NCBI RefSeq assembly: GCF_029227915.1
Contig: NC_079876.1
Coordinates: 17,298,001-17,362,000, forward strand
DNA length: 64,000 bases
Source of the DNA: Hydractinia symbiolongicarpus
Lineage: Eukaryota; Cnidaria; Hydrozoa; Anthoathecata; Hydractiniidae
Direction of reading: 5' to 3'
This document shows, piece after piece, positions 49,562-60,299 of this stretch. A program made the translations under genes and the position numbers. Position 1 is the first letter of the stretch. Each line of letters begins with the position of its first letter. The notes below the pieces were generated by a model that was not told the origin of the DNA, did no database searches, and saw only the letters and a program-made list of their open reading frames with translations.

Positions 49562-50590
49562 TCAATTTACTTTTCTACGAATCATCATTGATGAAGATTT
49601 TAATTGATAGATTTGTAAATCTTCGGGTGCGTTCCAATTTTTCCATATAAATCCGAAACCTGCAGCATATGGTCCATTTAGATTAGCCATAGGGCACCCG
49701 TCTAACCAAAAACCGGTATTAAATCGTTCCGCACAATTAATGTTTAATTTACTATCCCTGTCTAGGTCAAAAGTAGAGAAGTCACTTTGATTGAATTCTG
49801 TGTCAACTCCATTTAAGGATGGTCCCGACATGCTTTGGTAAGTCACTTGATAAAATTTATGTTCTCCAGAAACTCTGAAATGTGTTAGAATCGAAACCTT
49901 TTTCATGTTGTTTTCAGCAGTAGAATGGATTCTTAGAGTAATCTCTCCCTGGGTTGATAAGTTATGTATATAATCATTTCCAAGCCAAAATTCGGTCGTC
50001 AAATCACCAAATCCGTGCTTGTACTCGTCCCATGTTCTGTTAAATCTGATCGTATTGTTCGATCTAAATCGATTTTGTATCATTGTCCACCCTCCTCCGT
50101 CTGTCTTCATGTCACAAAACACTTCAAAAATTTGGTCATTCACTTTAATCTTGTACAAGCCATCTTCCAATGCACCATTTTCTCGCCATTCTAAACAATC
50201 CTTTTTTGCATGAGGAACTGATCGACAATCACAAATCTTGGGAGAAGAATTCTCCACAGGTATGCAGCGATGATCAGAATGTACTTTGAAGTATTTGAAG
50301 CTAATTTGTGACTCCAGCATCTGTTGTCCGTCTAATCTTGAAAACAATTCACACTTGATACTTACTCCAGCCATATCTACGTTGTATGACAAACAATAGT
50401 CATCATATATGCATACACCCAAACATTTATTTTCATTTGCTACAGTTACGGTTAAGTAGGGTGTAGCAGTTAGCCTTCTGTCCTTTCCTGCTTCCTCGAT
50501 TGTCAGATTTTCTCGAGAACAAGATAAGTATGAGCTGACACTCCCTTTAATGAAAAAGATAAACAAAACAAAGTAATACGTTGACACCAT
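49562..50590 (-). CDS. Secreted PAN/apple + fibrinogen-related domain protein (FReD D), intact, intronless
   Basis: A single-exon protein of 342 residues. The signal peptide is about 1-19 (MVSTYYFVLFIFFIKGSVSS), then a PAN/apple-like domain at about 22-110 with NENKCLGVCIYDDYC and KCELFSRL, a CDCRS linker, and a full FReD from DCLEW near 131 to the C-terminus. GGGWTMIQ, TEFWLGNDYIH, FNQSDFSTFD and GFWLDGC with LNGPY are present. The calcium loop reads DLDRD rather than DSDND, a change at one ligand position that could weaken calcium binding. It is the most diverged intact copy of the array, with many differences from A, B and E in the PAN domain. Several NxS/T sequons fit a secreted glycoprotein. 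A partial version of the shared upstream element (GATCACG) lies at about 50661. Confidence 0.9.
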   Translation of the reverse strand: MVSTYYFVLFIFFIKGSVSSYLSCSRENLTIEEAGKDRRLTATPYLTVTVANENKCLGVCIYDDYCLSYNVDMAGVSIKCELFSRLDGQQMLESQISFKYFKVHSDHRCIPVENSSPKICDCRSVPHAKKDCLEWRENGALEDGLYKIKVNDQIFEVFCDMKTDGGGWTMIQNRFRSNNTIRFNRTWDEYKHGFGDLTTEFWLGNDYIHNLSTQGEITLRIHSTAENNMKKVSILTHFRVSGEHKFYQVTYQSMSGPSLNGVDTEFNQSDFSTFDLDRDSKLNINCAERFNTGFWLDGCPMANLNGPYAAGFGFIWKNWNAPEDLQIYQLKSSSMMIRRKVN

Positions 50591-50669
50591 ATTTTCTACT
50601 TTCCTGTTTTAAAACATCGATGGGAAACACTTGACTAGATTTTTCGCTTCTTCAAATCTTGATCACGTC

Positions 50670-53600
50670 CGTCTTTCGTTGAATAATAAAAAAAAAAACG
50701 TCGTCTAACTAGCTATAGCTTATTCATAAAATAAGTTCACTAGATTGATGAATAGTTAATTTAGCCTTCAAATGGTGTTATATTATATTTAATGTTTTGT
50801 ATTAGCTGTTGTAATTAATATAGCCATTGATTTAATTTTGAAAATAATTTGCAATTGGGAATATCAAAAAAAAGTTAATTTTTATTTACTAGAGAACTTT
50901 ATGATAGATTTGTTGTTGTGCGAAGAATATCTATTACACTAAAAACTCGGTTCAGTTGAAATAATAAGAAATTTCCCACGCATTTTAATATTTTAACACC
51001 TGTCTCAACTCTATTTTAGGCCGTAATGTTATATCTCGTTTTCAGGAGGAAATGGCAATATTTGATGGGTGATTTGTGCAGCTGGGCGAGGTTGCCCGTG
51101 TTTTTATGTAAGCCGAAGTTGCAAGAAAACGCCGTGATGGATTTTAGAGCGTACTACTGCAAAGCATTCCATGCGCATGTGCAACTTGTTTCGCCTGTAA
51201 ACCTCTCTTTTACGATTGATTTTTTTAAATTATAACGGTAATGTATTCCGCAAAAAAATGTTGGTCGACTGTATTTACTATGATGATACTACAGGTTATA
51301 GTCTATTCTTTACTTTAGCTAAAGCTGCAAAAAATTATTTTTCACGGCATACATTCACATTTTTGAGGTGCACATGGAGTGCAATTTGCTTGCACTCAAT
51401 TGCTCAACTTAACATTCCAGGATGTGTTCCACAGCTAGTTGCCTTTATTACTCCAACTCTTTGTCTTAAGCCTTTTTTGTTTCCTGCAGTGGTATTGTAT
51501 TTCTGGAAAAAAAATTGTCTCACTATCCCAGGTTAAGAAGAACAGGCTTTTTTTTATGCTACCCCCATTTCAAAAAAATTTTGTTTGACACGGACGGCGA
51601 TTTCAAATTATAGCGATATCCTCTTTAAAATTTCTATCGCTTTTTTTAAAAGTGATAGAAATAGATAGCCTCTTAAAAAATACGTTTAAAGAAGATTCAC
51701 TTAATACTTAGTAGAAAAAATCCTTATGTTAAGAAATGTAATTCATGTTATAATATAATATGTTATAATAATCGGGTTTCCGTCAGTGATCCAAAGATGG
51801 CAGCTCAAGATAGTTGAATACTTATTCAAAATTGATCAATAGTTTCACTCTTAATACTTTCACTTCACAGGATAAGTTTCCGAAAAATAAATAATAAATA
51901 AAAAGCGAGAACAGATGATAAATGATTTATTCCTGACATGGTAACTAAAAAAACATAAAAAACTCTTATGATGGCGGTACATCGCCCAAAAAATGAGCTG
52001 GTAAAAACGTTAGCTATCCATATTAATGTTACCAGAAAAAATTACTGTTTATAATCAAATGTTCTAAATACAGTGGAGTGAACAAGAAGATTAGCATATT
52101 CACTCTTCTCAGATTCAGCATTATTAACAACAATACAACACTAAGTAAATACAAACTCTTTCTTATCAACATTCGAATTAAAATAGGGAAGCAAACCATT
52201 TTAACTCTAAATGCTTTAAACAAAAAAGTCCTGATCTATGAGAGTATCCTATGCGACGAAAAAAAAGTAAAAGATGCAGATAGATTTGCAAGCTTGAATA
52301 TTGGCGATATCGAAGAGATCTTCACGAAGAACGTAGCAACGTCAATCGCTTACAACGAATTTTAAACAATATTGTATGACAAGACTGCTTTTGATAATCA
52401 GTCATAAACAGCTCAGGTAGAGAATATTTTGTGTTGCTTTTACATGGAAGCAGGAAAGCAAAATAGAGATTTTGACAACTAAACATTTCTAAGAACAACA
52501 CGATTTGAACGACAGAGGATATTCAAGCAACTTGGCGATAACATTAATATCGTAGGTGACGCTTTTTTACTAAAAGTAACATCATTTTAACAAAAACGGC
52601 TATGAAAATACCAGATTTTGAAAAAAAAAAAATAAAAAATTATTGAAATTGTACGCCAGTGAAATCTTTTTTTTTGAAACCCCAACTTGACTTCAAAATC
52701 GAGTAATTTTCGACGTTATGTTTCATCTCTGCTGTCAAGGTAAGGAAACTTTGCGCGAATCAGAGACCAAATTCGTTTCTGACGAATTATCTACCGAATG
52801 GTCAGAATATGTAGCAAAAATGACAAAGGAGTTGAACAAGAACTGAACATTTCCATGTGACCAAACTTAAAGCTCACTTGCGAAAGCTGAATCTAAATCT
52901 AGATGCGTTTTTCTAAAGAGCGATACTTAGTGCTCCTGAAATGGCATATCCGTTATTAATCCTACGAGTTATGGAAGCGGGTAACACGTTAATGTTAAAG
53001 TCCAGATTCAGCGTCAATATTCCGTCTAAAAACTTCTTGAACATAACTAATTAACTTAGATATCCAGTTTAACAAATAATACTATCTCGCTAATCGAAAA
53101 TTTAACTTAATATTCGCTGTAGCTAAACTTTAAGCCGCACATTTAACTTTGCACATTCTCTTGGTTAAAAATGCCAATCTTCTGTTTATCGCAACGTATT
53201 CTACAGGCACTTTCAAACTCTGTATAGAATGCTATATTTTTAAAAAATTATTTTCGAAACAAAAGGTGTGAATTATATATTATTATAAGAACTCTGAAAT
53301 AAATATTTTTATTCTTTCTTTTTTATCTTATATAGTTATTGCACCGACCTGGCAAGCCTGGTGAGCAAATTTAGGACATTTTTTGCGGTACAGCCCGGAG
53401 TACTATTTTATATAAGTGGACGGCAATTTTAAAGGCGTCCGGAAAATAAAATCCATAAAATGAATCTGAAGCTATTGTTCTAGAGTTTTTTTATTTTCTC
53501 CTTTTATTGAGGCTGTTTTGGTTTTTAGTAAAGTTAAAAAAAAGCAAAAATTTGGAAAAAAAGTAGTCAGTAGAAGATAACGTTGAGAATAAATTGGTTA

Positions 53601-53780
53601 AATAATTTCGTTTTTTTTTTTCACCAAGATATCGTCAAACTTATGCCTACACATTGATTTGAATAATTTTGTCTATTAGTCATCAAGGGAAAATGTAGCC
53701 AATCATACCCCTGGGGGCTTATTTGTCCCGGAGGCTTTTATCCTTTTCAGCCACATTTTAATATTCCCTCACTTTTTTCA
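50670..53780. other. Intergenic, FReD D to FReD E
   Basis: Short open frames at 51026-51536 have no recognisable similarity and look like chance. The weak mobile-element ORF at 52078-52365 lies here. Confidence 0.5.
52078..52365 (+). pseudogene. Possible remnant of a tyrosine-recombinase-type mobile element ORF
   Basis: A 95-codon open frame ends in DADRFASLNIGDIEEIF followed by TKNVATS. The RFAS-L-x(3)-[DE]-[LI] pattern is reminiscent of the N-terminus of cnidarian KIAA1958/Crypton-like recombinase ORFs. No catalytic recombinase domain could be read downstream. The upstream half is lysine-, asparagine- and isoleucine-rich and may be chance. Weak call. Confidence 0.2.
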
Positions 53781-53783
53781 GGT

Positions 53784-53900
53784 AACAGTGTCTTATTTCT
53801 TCATACAATTTAATGGTAACATGGCAATAACGCTACTCTACTGTACTACACACTTTATTATTTTTTTAAAAAGCGGCAAGCAATCAAAGAAATAAGTCTG
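53784..53900 (-). repeat. Duplicated 3' end of FReD E (solo fragment)
   Basis: About 115 bp closely matching 55276-55389, which covers the stop codon and 3' flank of FReD E (shared words GTGTCTTATT.CTTCATACAAT, TGGTAACATGGCAATAACGC, GCAAGCAATCAAAGAAA.AAGTC). The match ends just inside the coding sequence. Interspersed repeat copy 3 sits between the two copies. Confidence 0.75.
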
Positions 53901-54011
53901 CACGCATTACAAGCAACAAATAAACTACATTTCGCCTATTTTTTTGTATGCACAGATGACGTTAGCAAATTCTACAAAACAATCTAAATCTTCTGTCTGA
54001 GTGGATTCTTC

Positions 54012-54710
54012 CGCGGGATTTATGGACTAGTGTATATAATAATACGCTAAGTGTGTCTGCCTGTCTGTCTGTCTGTGACAAGCAAAGTGGATTTCTTCAT
54101 TTTCCTTTGATGTTGTCGAAAAATGCATGTCTAATATGTTAAATTTTCAGACGTTGCAGTGCGACAAAAATAACATTGCTTTAACATCAATATTTTATAT
54201 TAAATTAATGAAGCCATTACAGTGCACCTAAAACTTTGAGGCCAAATAACTTGGAAACGAGGTGGTGACGTCAATATTTTTTCACTGCGTGGGTAACTAG
54301 GGACCACCTTGAACTAATTTGGGTAAGTTTCCCAAACCTGGGTTCCCAAATCCGTCATCAAAAAACACTTAAACTTTAATATATCTGCATCCGTTTGTCA
54401 AAAATCCACGATCCTATACATCTTTTTGATTGGTGTTTTAAGAACTATGCGATGAAGGCAACCAGGCATACAAAGTTTCAACAAAAATTTTTTAGGTTTA
54501 TGGCGGGCTATTGCTGACGTCAGCAAACTTTTAAAACCCTTATATCTCATTAACCGCTCATCAAAAGCATATGATCATATACATTTTCTTGATCAGCAGT
54601 TTAAGCTCTACACAATAGAGGCAATGTGAAAACAAGGCGCAAATTTTTTTGGTGGACGGGTTGCTGACGTGTACTTTTCCACGAGTTTTATCGACTAGTT
54701 TAATCTATTA
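54012..54710 (-). repeat. Interspersed repeat family, copy 3
   Basis: Inverted relative to copies 1 and 2. Both ends carry ACTAGT (54026-54031 and 54694-54699) next to short matching inverted words, which suggests these are the true element termini. It lies between the duplicated 3' ends of FReD E. Confidence 0.65.
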
Positions 54711-55374
54711 ACGTCAGCCTGATGCATTGACATCGTGCGGTAAGGTTAAAAAATTAGCAAGTAGCACATTAATTTCGGTTACTGCGGAAGATTACAGGCG
54801 GAAAGACTTAACCTATGTTTGCATCAGATTACTTGTTTTTAATTAAAATTTGTAAATAGTTGACATTAGGGGTGTATAAAACTACAAACCACACCATACG
54901 CTATAACGCACTTTATGAAATCACCGAATTTGTTTTAAGAACACACAATTTTATCATATGGACAAACCAAACTGGATTTTTATGATCTGCTGTTCTAAGT
55001 AAATTAAAATCAAAAACACAGCTGTCTGTCTGATAAATTATTTATCAAGTGCAATAAATACATCCTAATTTTGTTAACTTAAAAAAAGAAAGAATGAAAA
55101 TCTCCAAAATATTTTCACAATAAAATGTATGATAACCATATATATTATTGTATATATTGAATATGTATTAAATACAAAAGAAAAAAACTGAAAATAAATT
55201 AAATAAGATTTTACAATCGCATCATCTGTAGTCTATGTGTGATCACAAATCATCTATGACACCTTTATTCACTAATTACAGTGTCTTATTCCTTCATACA
55301 ATATAATGGTAACATGGCAATAACGCTACTTTACTGTACTACATACTACATTTTTTTTGAAAAGCTGCAAGCAA

Positions 55375-56472
55375 TCAAAGAAACAAGTCCTCATTTGGTC
55401 TTCTTCGTATCATCATCAAGGTTTTCCTCAATTCATATGTCTCTAGATCATCAGGTGCATTCCACTCTCTCCAAAAGAATCCCAACTTTAAAACATACGG
55501 CCCGTTCACATTAGCAGGAGAACAGTTATCAAACCAAAAACCGGATTTGAATAAGGAACCACAGTTTTTGGCTCCTGCTTTATCGTTGTCCTTATCATGC
55601 GTAGAGAATTTACTTTGATTGAATGTTGAAAGTCTTCCAGATAAGGATGGGCCAGTGCTGTCTTGGTAACTTACTTGATAGAAATTATCTTCATCAGCGA
55701 TTGTAAAATGTGTTAAAACTGAAATTTTTGTTATGTTGTTCTCGGCTGTAGAGAAGATTTGAAGAGTAATCTCTCCCATGGATGCCAGTTTATGTAGATG
55801 ATCGTTCCCAAGCCAAAATTCTGTTTCCACATCCCCAAAGCCGTTCTAGTACTCATCCCAATTTCTGTAAAAATCCACAGCATTACTCGATCTCTGTCGC
55901 CTTTCAATCACTATCCAGCCTCCTTCGTCTGTCTTCATGTCACACAACACTTCCACAGTTTGATCACCAACTTTAATATTGTACAAACCATCTTCCTTTG
56001 CACCTTCTTCTCGCCATTCCAGACAATCTCTCTTAGAATAAGCTACGGATCGACAATCACAAATCTGAGGAGATGAGTTGTGGACAGGTATGCAACGATG
56101 ATGGGAACGCACTTTAAAGTATTTAAAGCCAACTTGTGGAATTAGCACTTCTTTTCTATCCAGTTTCGAAAATAATTCACACTCAATATTTTTACCAGTC
56201 ATATTGACGTTGTATGACAGACAATAGTCATTATACAAACACACACCAAAGCAGTCATTTTCATTTTTCACAGTTTTTGTGAAATACGGTACAGCATTTA
56301 ATTTCTTTTCACTCGCTACTTTCGTGATCTCCAAAGTTCCCCGTGAACAAGATAAAAAGGTACAGTAGCTTGTTTTGGTTAGAAAACCAAATACTACGAA
56401 GGAATACATCGACAACATGTTTCTTCTTCTAACCAGCGTAAAATGAATCAACGATACAAATTTTCTCAACAT
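55375..56472 (-). pseudogene. PAN + FReD gene interrupted by one in-frame TAG (FReD E)
   Basis: Full-length family member in one continuous frame except for a single TAG at 55848-55846. The first part (56472-55846) encodes signal peptide, PAN/apple domain, CDCRS linker and FReD start to YRNWDEY. After the TAG the same frame continues NGFGDVETEFWLGND through the calcium motif DKDND, GFWFDNC, VNGPY and LMMIRRRPN, to a stop at 55375-55377. In copies A and D the TAG position is a lysine, so one base change from AAG explains it. Nothing else is broken, so this is a very young null allele, a stop read through in translation, or an assembly error. The likely initiator is the internal Met at 56418 (NMLSMYSF), which aligns with the other copies. 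The C-terminus is extended by EDLFL relative to its siblings. Confidence 0.8.
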
Positions 56473-56495
56473 AATAGTTTTTTGACCGCATTCTG

Positions 56496-56511
56496 GTCAC
56501 GTGTTCATACA
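56496..56511 (-). promoter_or_regulatory. Conserved CACGTG (E-box/G-box) element upstream of FReD E
   Basis: Second copy of the same core found upstream of FReD A, about 78 bases before the Met at 56418. Sequence around it differs from copy A, so the core stands out locally. This is an inference from a two-copy comparison. Confidence 0.4.
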
Positions 56512-57363
56512 ACTTGCTTTATTTTCTCACAGATAGAGAAAGTAAAAAATTGGCAACCTAGTCCTTAAGATTTTATAACCTAGGTATTTGCGTTGTTGTG
56601 AACAACTTACCCTGAGCCTGGGGACAAATTTCATTTTGATAATTTTTTCAGTTAGTTTGTCATAGAAACGTTTCAGGAAGTCATAATAAAAAAAAAAAAC
56701 AATTTTAAATTTTGAAAGGAATCAATAAATTACAATTTACTATTCAAATCATTCTTCATTTCTTTTATTATTATTTTATATCTTCGTATTGAACTTTCGA
56801 GTACTTCGTATTGTACGCTGTGTATTTTGAATACATTAGAACTGGAGATTGTTGCAATTAGATTCTTAGCATTTTTGCCGAAATAAGAACCATGAAAAGC
56901 TTTTTCTTCTTCAAACTGAACTTCAACATACTTTTCTGGATGACTCCTCTGCTGTCATTCTGATATTGAGCAATCTATTTCATTGTATTACTAAGAATGT
57001 TGACATTTATACGCTTTACAACTCTTTCTTTCTTTCCTCCGTGAGACTGGATAGCTTAAAATTATTTCATACTAAGCAAAAAACAACGCTTGATTTGAAT
57101 TATCTCGGCTTACCACTTCAAAGCATCTGAAGTAGTAAACAAAATATTGGAAGTTGGTAGTAAGAACCTGTCGGTAACTCTTTTCTTTCTTAATAAACCT
57201 AGTGAGATTAACACACGATGTAATTCCGCTTGTAGAGAGAAAATAATTTTGACGGATTTTATTCATGTAGTGCTATACCTAGAATATTATTGTATTAAGA
57301 CTTTATATAGGTGTGCCATGTTTAATATCTAAGCGAAGTTTACGGCCCGCGGGCACTTTATTC

Positions 57364-57402
57364 CCCCGCCCCTCCGCCCCTCCGCCCCTCCGCCCCTTCC
57401 TT
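57364..57402. repeat. GC-rich 8-bp tandem repeat
   Basis: Four to five copies of CCGCCCCT in otherwise AT-rich DNA, just after a GGCCCGCGGGC palindrome (57341-57351). Simple repeat. Confidence 0.8.
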
Positions 57403-57828
57403 CCTACACTATATAAAAAAGCCGGGTGTTAATAGGGTTAAAGCCAACTTCTGGTCAAGCTGATCAAAATTATTATATATTCTGGTGTGCAATACATTAG
57501 CCTTCTGTATTCAACTATTTCATGTGGTTCTGTAGTCTATTCTTTAAATTTAAATTGTGTTTTAAGTTCTTTAATGGTAAAATTTGTATATTTATTATAT
57601 ATAAGTTAACCGGAGGGAAAACACTAGTATATCTCAGTTGTGAAAGAAAGAGGAAAACAATTCAAATTTCACAAAAAATTACTTTTATGAATAATTTTTG
57701 TGAAATTGTCAAACACTCGTGACAACAATAACAACAAAACAAAAAACTCTGGGAAAAAAATGGGATGTTTAAAAAAAACATTGTTTTTGCGTGTCATAAA
57801 TTCTTTGTTCCATTTACTACAGTAATTT

Positions 57829-59727
57829 TTACGTTTGTACACTTGGAAAACTTGTCTTCAGTGGAACCTCAGATTTTACTGGTATGCTTCCATCTCTACA
57901 TTTACATGTGAACACTAAAGAGAGAGAATTAAAAACTTTCCTCAAAAATATCAAATTGTATATTCTTCAGGTACGAAGGTGAATGAGCGAATACAAAGAT
58001 ACAAACAAATTACTCAAATTAGATCACACACTAAGCCGTTATAAATTAGCGCCCTATGTTTGGGCGGGAGAGGGCGTTGTACTGGATTACACCACCACTA
58101 TAAGTCACTATTTTGTTATAAATACAAAATTACTGTTTCAAACAGGATTAAAACCTGGTCGCTTTTAACCAATTTTTCTAATTGGTCCCAGAAAAACTTC
58201 TGATACTACATCGTCCAAAAAGGTAACCACATAGAAACCGTTTGAGAAACAAAATCCACGTACAAATCAATTTATAATGGTCAACAGTAAAAGCAAGGTT
58301 TTCTCAGAAAAATGGTGACGTCCTAAAAAAATTACCGACGTCTGAAAATTTTAATCCCTACCGATTTTATTCATGTATACTACCTACATTTCATAACTAT
58401 TACTTACAATAGCCAAAAATGAAATAGCCAAAACATAATTTGAGAATTCTTCAAGCCACAGTAAATGTCTCACACATTCTTATATTAACCTATTATTGCT
58501 ATGCTGTGAAAATAGAAACGAATTTTTCTTACCACATCTCTGTCCACGCATTGTACAACAACCCACTCCTTCTCTTCCAAAGAAGATAGCGTCTATAAGA
58601 CATAAAAAAAGTATTAAACTGGCGAAGTTAAGATACAAGAAAGTGATAAAATACTCAAAAAATAATAATTCCAATCATCTATCATCAATCATAAAAAAAG
58701 TCAAGGATATAGACTGTAATGGATATTGCGTATCATCCTTAGTCACCATTTTGTCTTCCAAAGGTTAGGACAACTTAATACAATACTGACATATACCGTT
58801 AGATACTCGAGTGTGAAAGGATGTCATTTAGTTCATAGTTCATCCTTCAAAACAGGCTAACTCAGAATAAAAACTATTCCTTAGAACCTCTCAAGAAATT
58901 TTACTATGCAAGCAATGTAAGAGTGTGAAAGGACTAGCATTAGCCTTACGATAATTTTTTGGACAGCAAGCCACCACCAAGAAAGATCCATCACCCATGT
59001 GAGAGACACTGTTCTTCTTTATAATTCCCATGACAGGATGTGTTGATGGACACTATAAAACACAAAAGCTTAAGTATATAGACCTAAACTATAACTTTTA
59101 GTTACCGTCAATAGTGTTTGTTGTGGATGGCAAGCGCTGTGCTGGTCCTAGCATAGCAAATATTAGCATTCATAGAACGTAAAAAGGGGAGGGTAAATGA
59201 CTGGAGCCTCCTTGTATAGCGTATAGTAGGTCGTTAGTTCAGGCCCCAGTCGAGTCCTAACAGAGATTATAAACATCTGGCAATATGGCACCAAGAAATT
59301 AATGTAGAATTTTTCTAAAGATCCCCAACAGCTACTTTAATGTTGGTTAAAACTTTAACAACACCCCTCTCCCCCCTCCTCTCGTTGCTCTCAAAAGCAT
59401 GGGACTTATTTGCAATAATACTGCATTCCAATTTTTTTGAGCATTTTTAACTGAACATTTGAATTTGGCCTATGAAGGAAAGATCAAAGTCAAAGTTCAA
59501 TTCAAAAAACTTGGAATATAATATTTCTTGTAAAAAGTGACAATAAAGGCAACAGGAGGAGAAGATGCAGAGAAGATTGTGCTAACGAATACATTCCTTA
59601 GGAATGTAAAACCCAGTTGGTATTGCTGATATAGTAAAAGAACAAAAGTTACCTGTATCGCTTTTGCCACACCTAGTAACACTACAAAACATAAGAAGAT
59701 CAAACTGCTGTTCTGCAAATTAACCAT
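57829..59727 (-). CDS. Small secreted cysteine-rich protein, five-exon model, family unknown
   Basis: Spliced model on the minus strand: 59727-59653, 59147-59106, 59052-58950, 58592-58533, 57914-57829. All junctions have AG/GT signals and all phases agree, giving 121 residues. Exon 1 is a clear signal peptide (LIFLCFVVLLGVAKA). The mature part has nine cysteines including two CC pairs (VACCPKNY and GVGCCTMRGQRC) and a CKC motif, then a short Ser/Pro/Thr-containing tail. An odd cysteine count could mean a free thiol, a dimer or a slightly wrong exon edge. If the third exon is not spliced at 58950 it reads on to a stop at 58893-58891, giving a 92-residue form. I do not recognise the family. It could be a host-defence or venom-type peptide precursor or a signalling peptide; the sequence does not decide. 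Expression data would settle the model. Confidence 0.5.
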
Positions 59728-59884
59728 GATGACTTTCTGTTGTGGTTTATGTTCTAACCAAAAATATAAAACATAATAAGTGATGTCGTTTAAAAGTCAT
59801 TCGTCGAAGAATCCAGCTATTTAAGTAACAGAATGTGATATGTGAATGTTTTTTGAATTTCCGACAATTTGTTTCATGTCTCAT

Positions 59885-60290
59885 ACATTCGACGCATTAT
59901 ATGACGCATTGTAAACTTAGCTTGTAGTAAGCATGTAAATGACCGTCAATTGGTATGACGTATCCTGAAATCGATAACCTTATTACATGACGTGTTGTGA
60001 GCATGCTTGACGCAAAATCATATGTCGTGTCGTAGATATGCTTAAGCATGACAAGTCGTCAAGTTATACCATGAATTGTAAATCGCTTCCACAGTAAACA
60101 TGGCAAGTTGCCCAGTTATACGACGAATCGGAAGTCGGTTGTATAGTAAACATGACAAGTCGTCGATTTATATGATGTGTCGTATATCCGTTTCAAAGTA
60201 ACAATGACAAGTCGGCAAGTTATATGACGTGTTGTAAATTCAGTCTACTGTCAACATGTCTTGTCGTCAATTTAAAGCATGTTTTCTGCG
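59885..60290 (+). repeat. 52-bp tandem repeat array rich in TGACGT-like words
   Basis: The word ATGACAAGTCGTC (or a variant) recurs at 60050, 60102, 60154, 60206 and 60258, an exact 52-base period, with one or two more diverged units to the left. Each unit also has a TATGACGTGT/TACGACGAAT word and TAAATCCGTTTC.CAGTAAACA. Non-coding array between the Cys-rich protein gene and the GTPase gene. Confidence 0.8.
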
Positions 60291-60299
60291 TTAATTCGA

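Noticed and set aside
51026-51536. Two overlapping plus-strand frames of 69 and 106 codons
   Set aside because: No recognisable domain, no convincing splice or promoter context; the 106-codon frame's hydrophobic content looks like chance in T-rich DNA.
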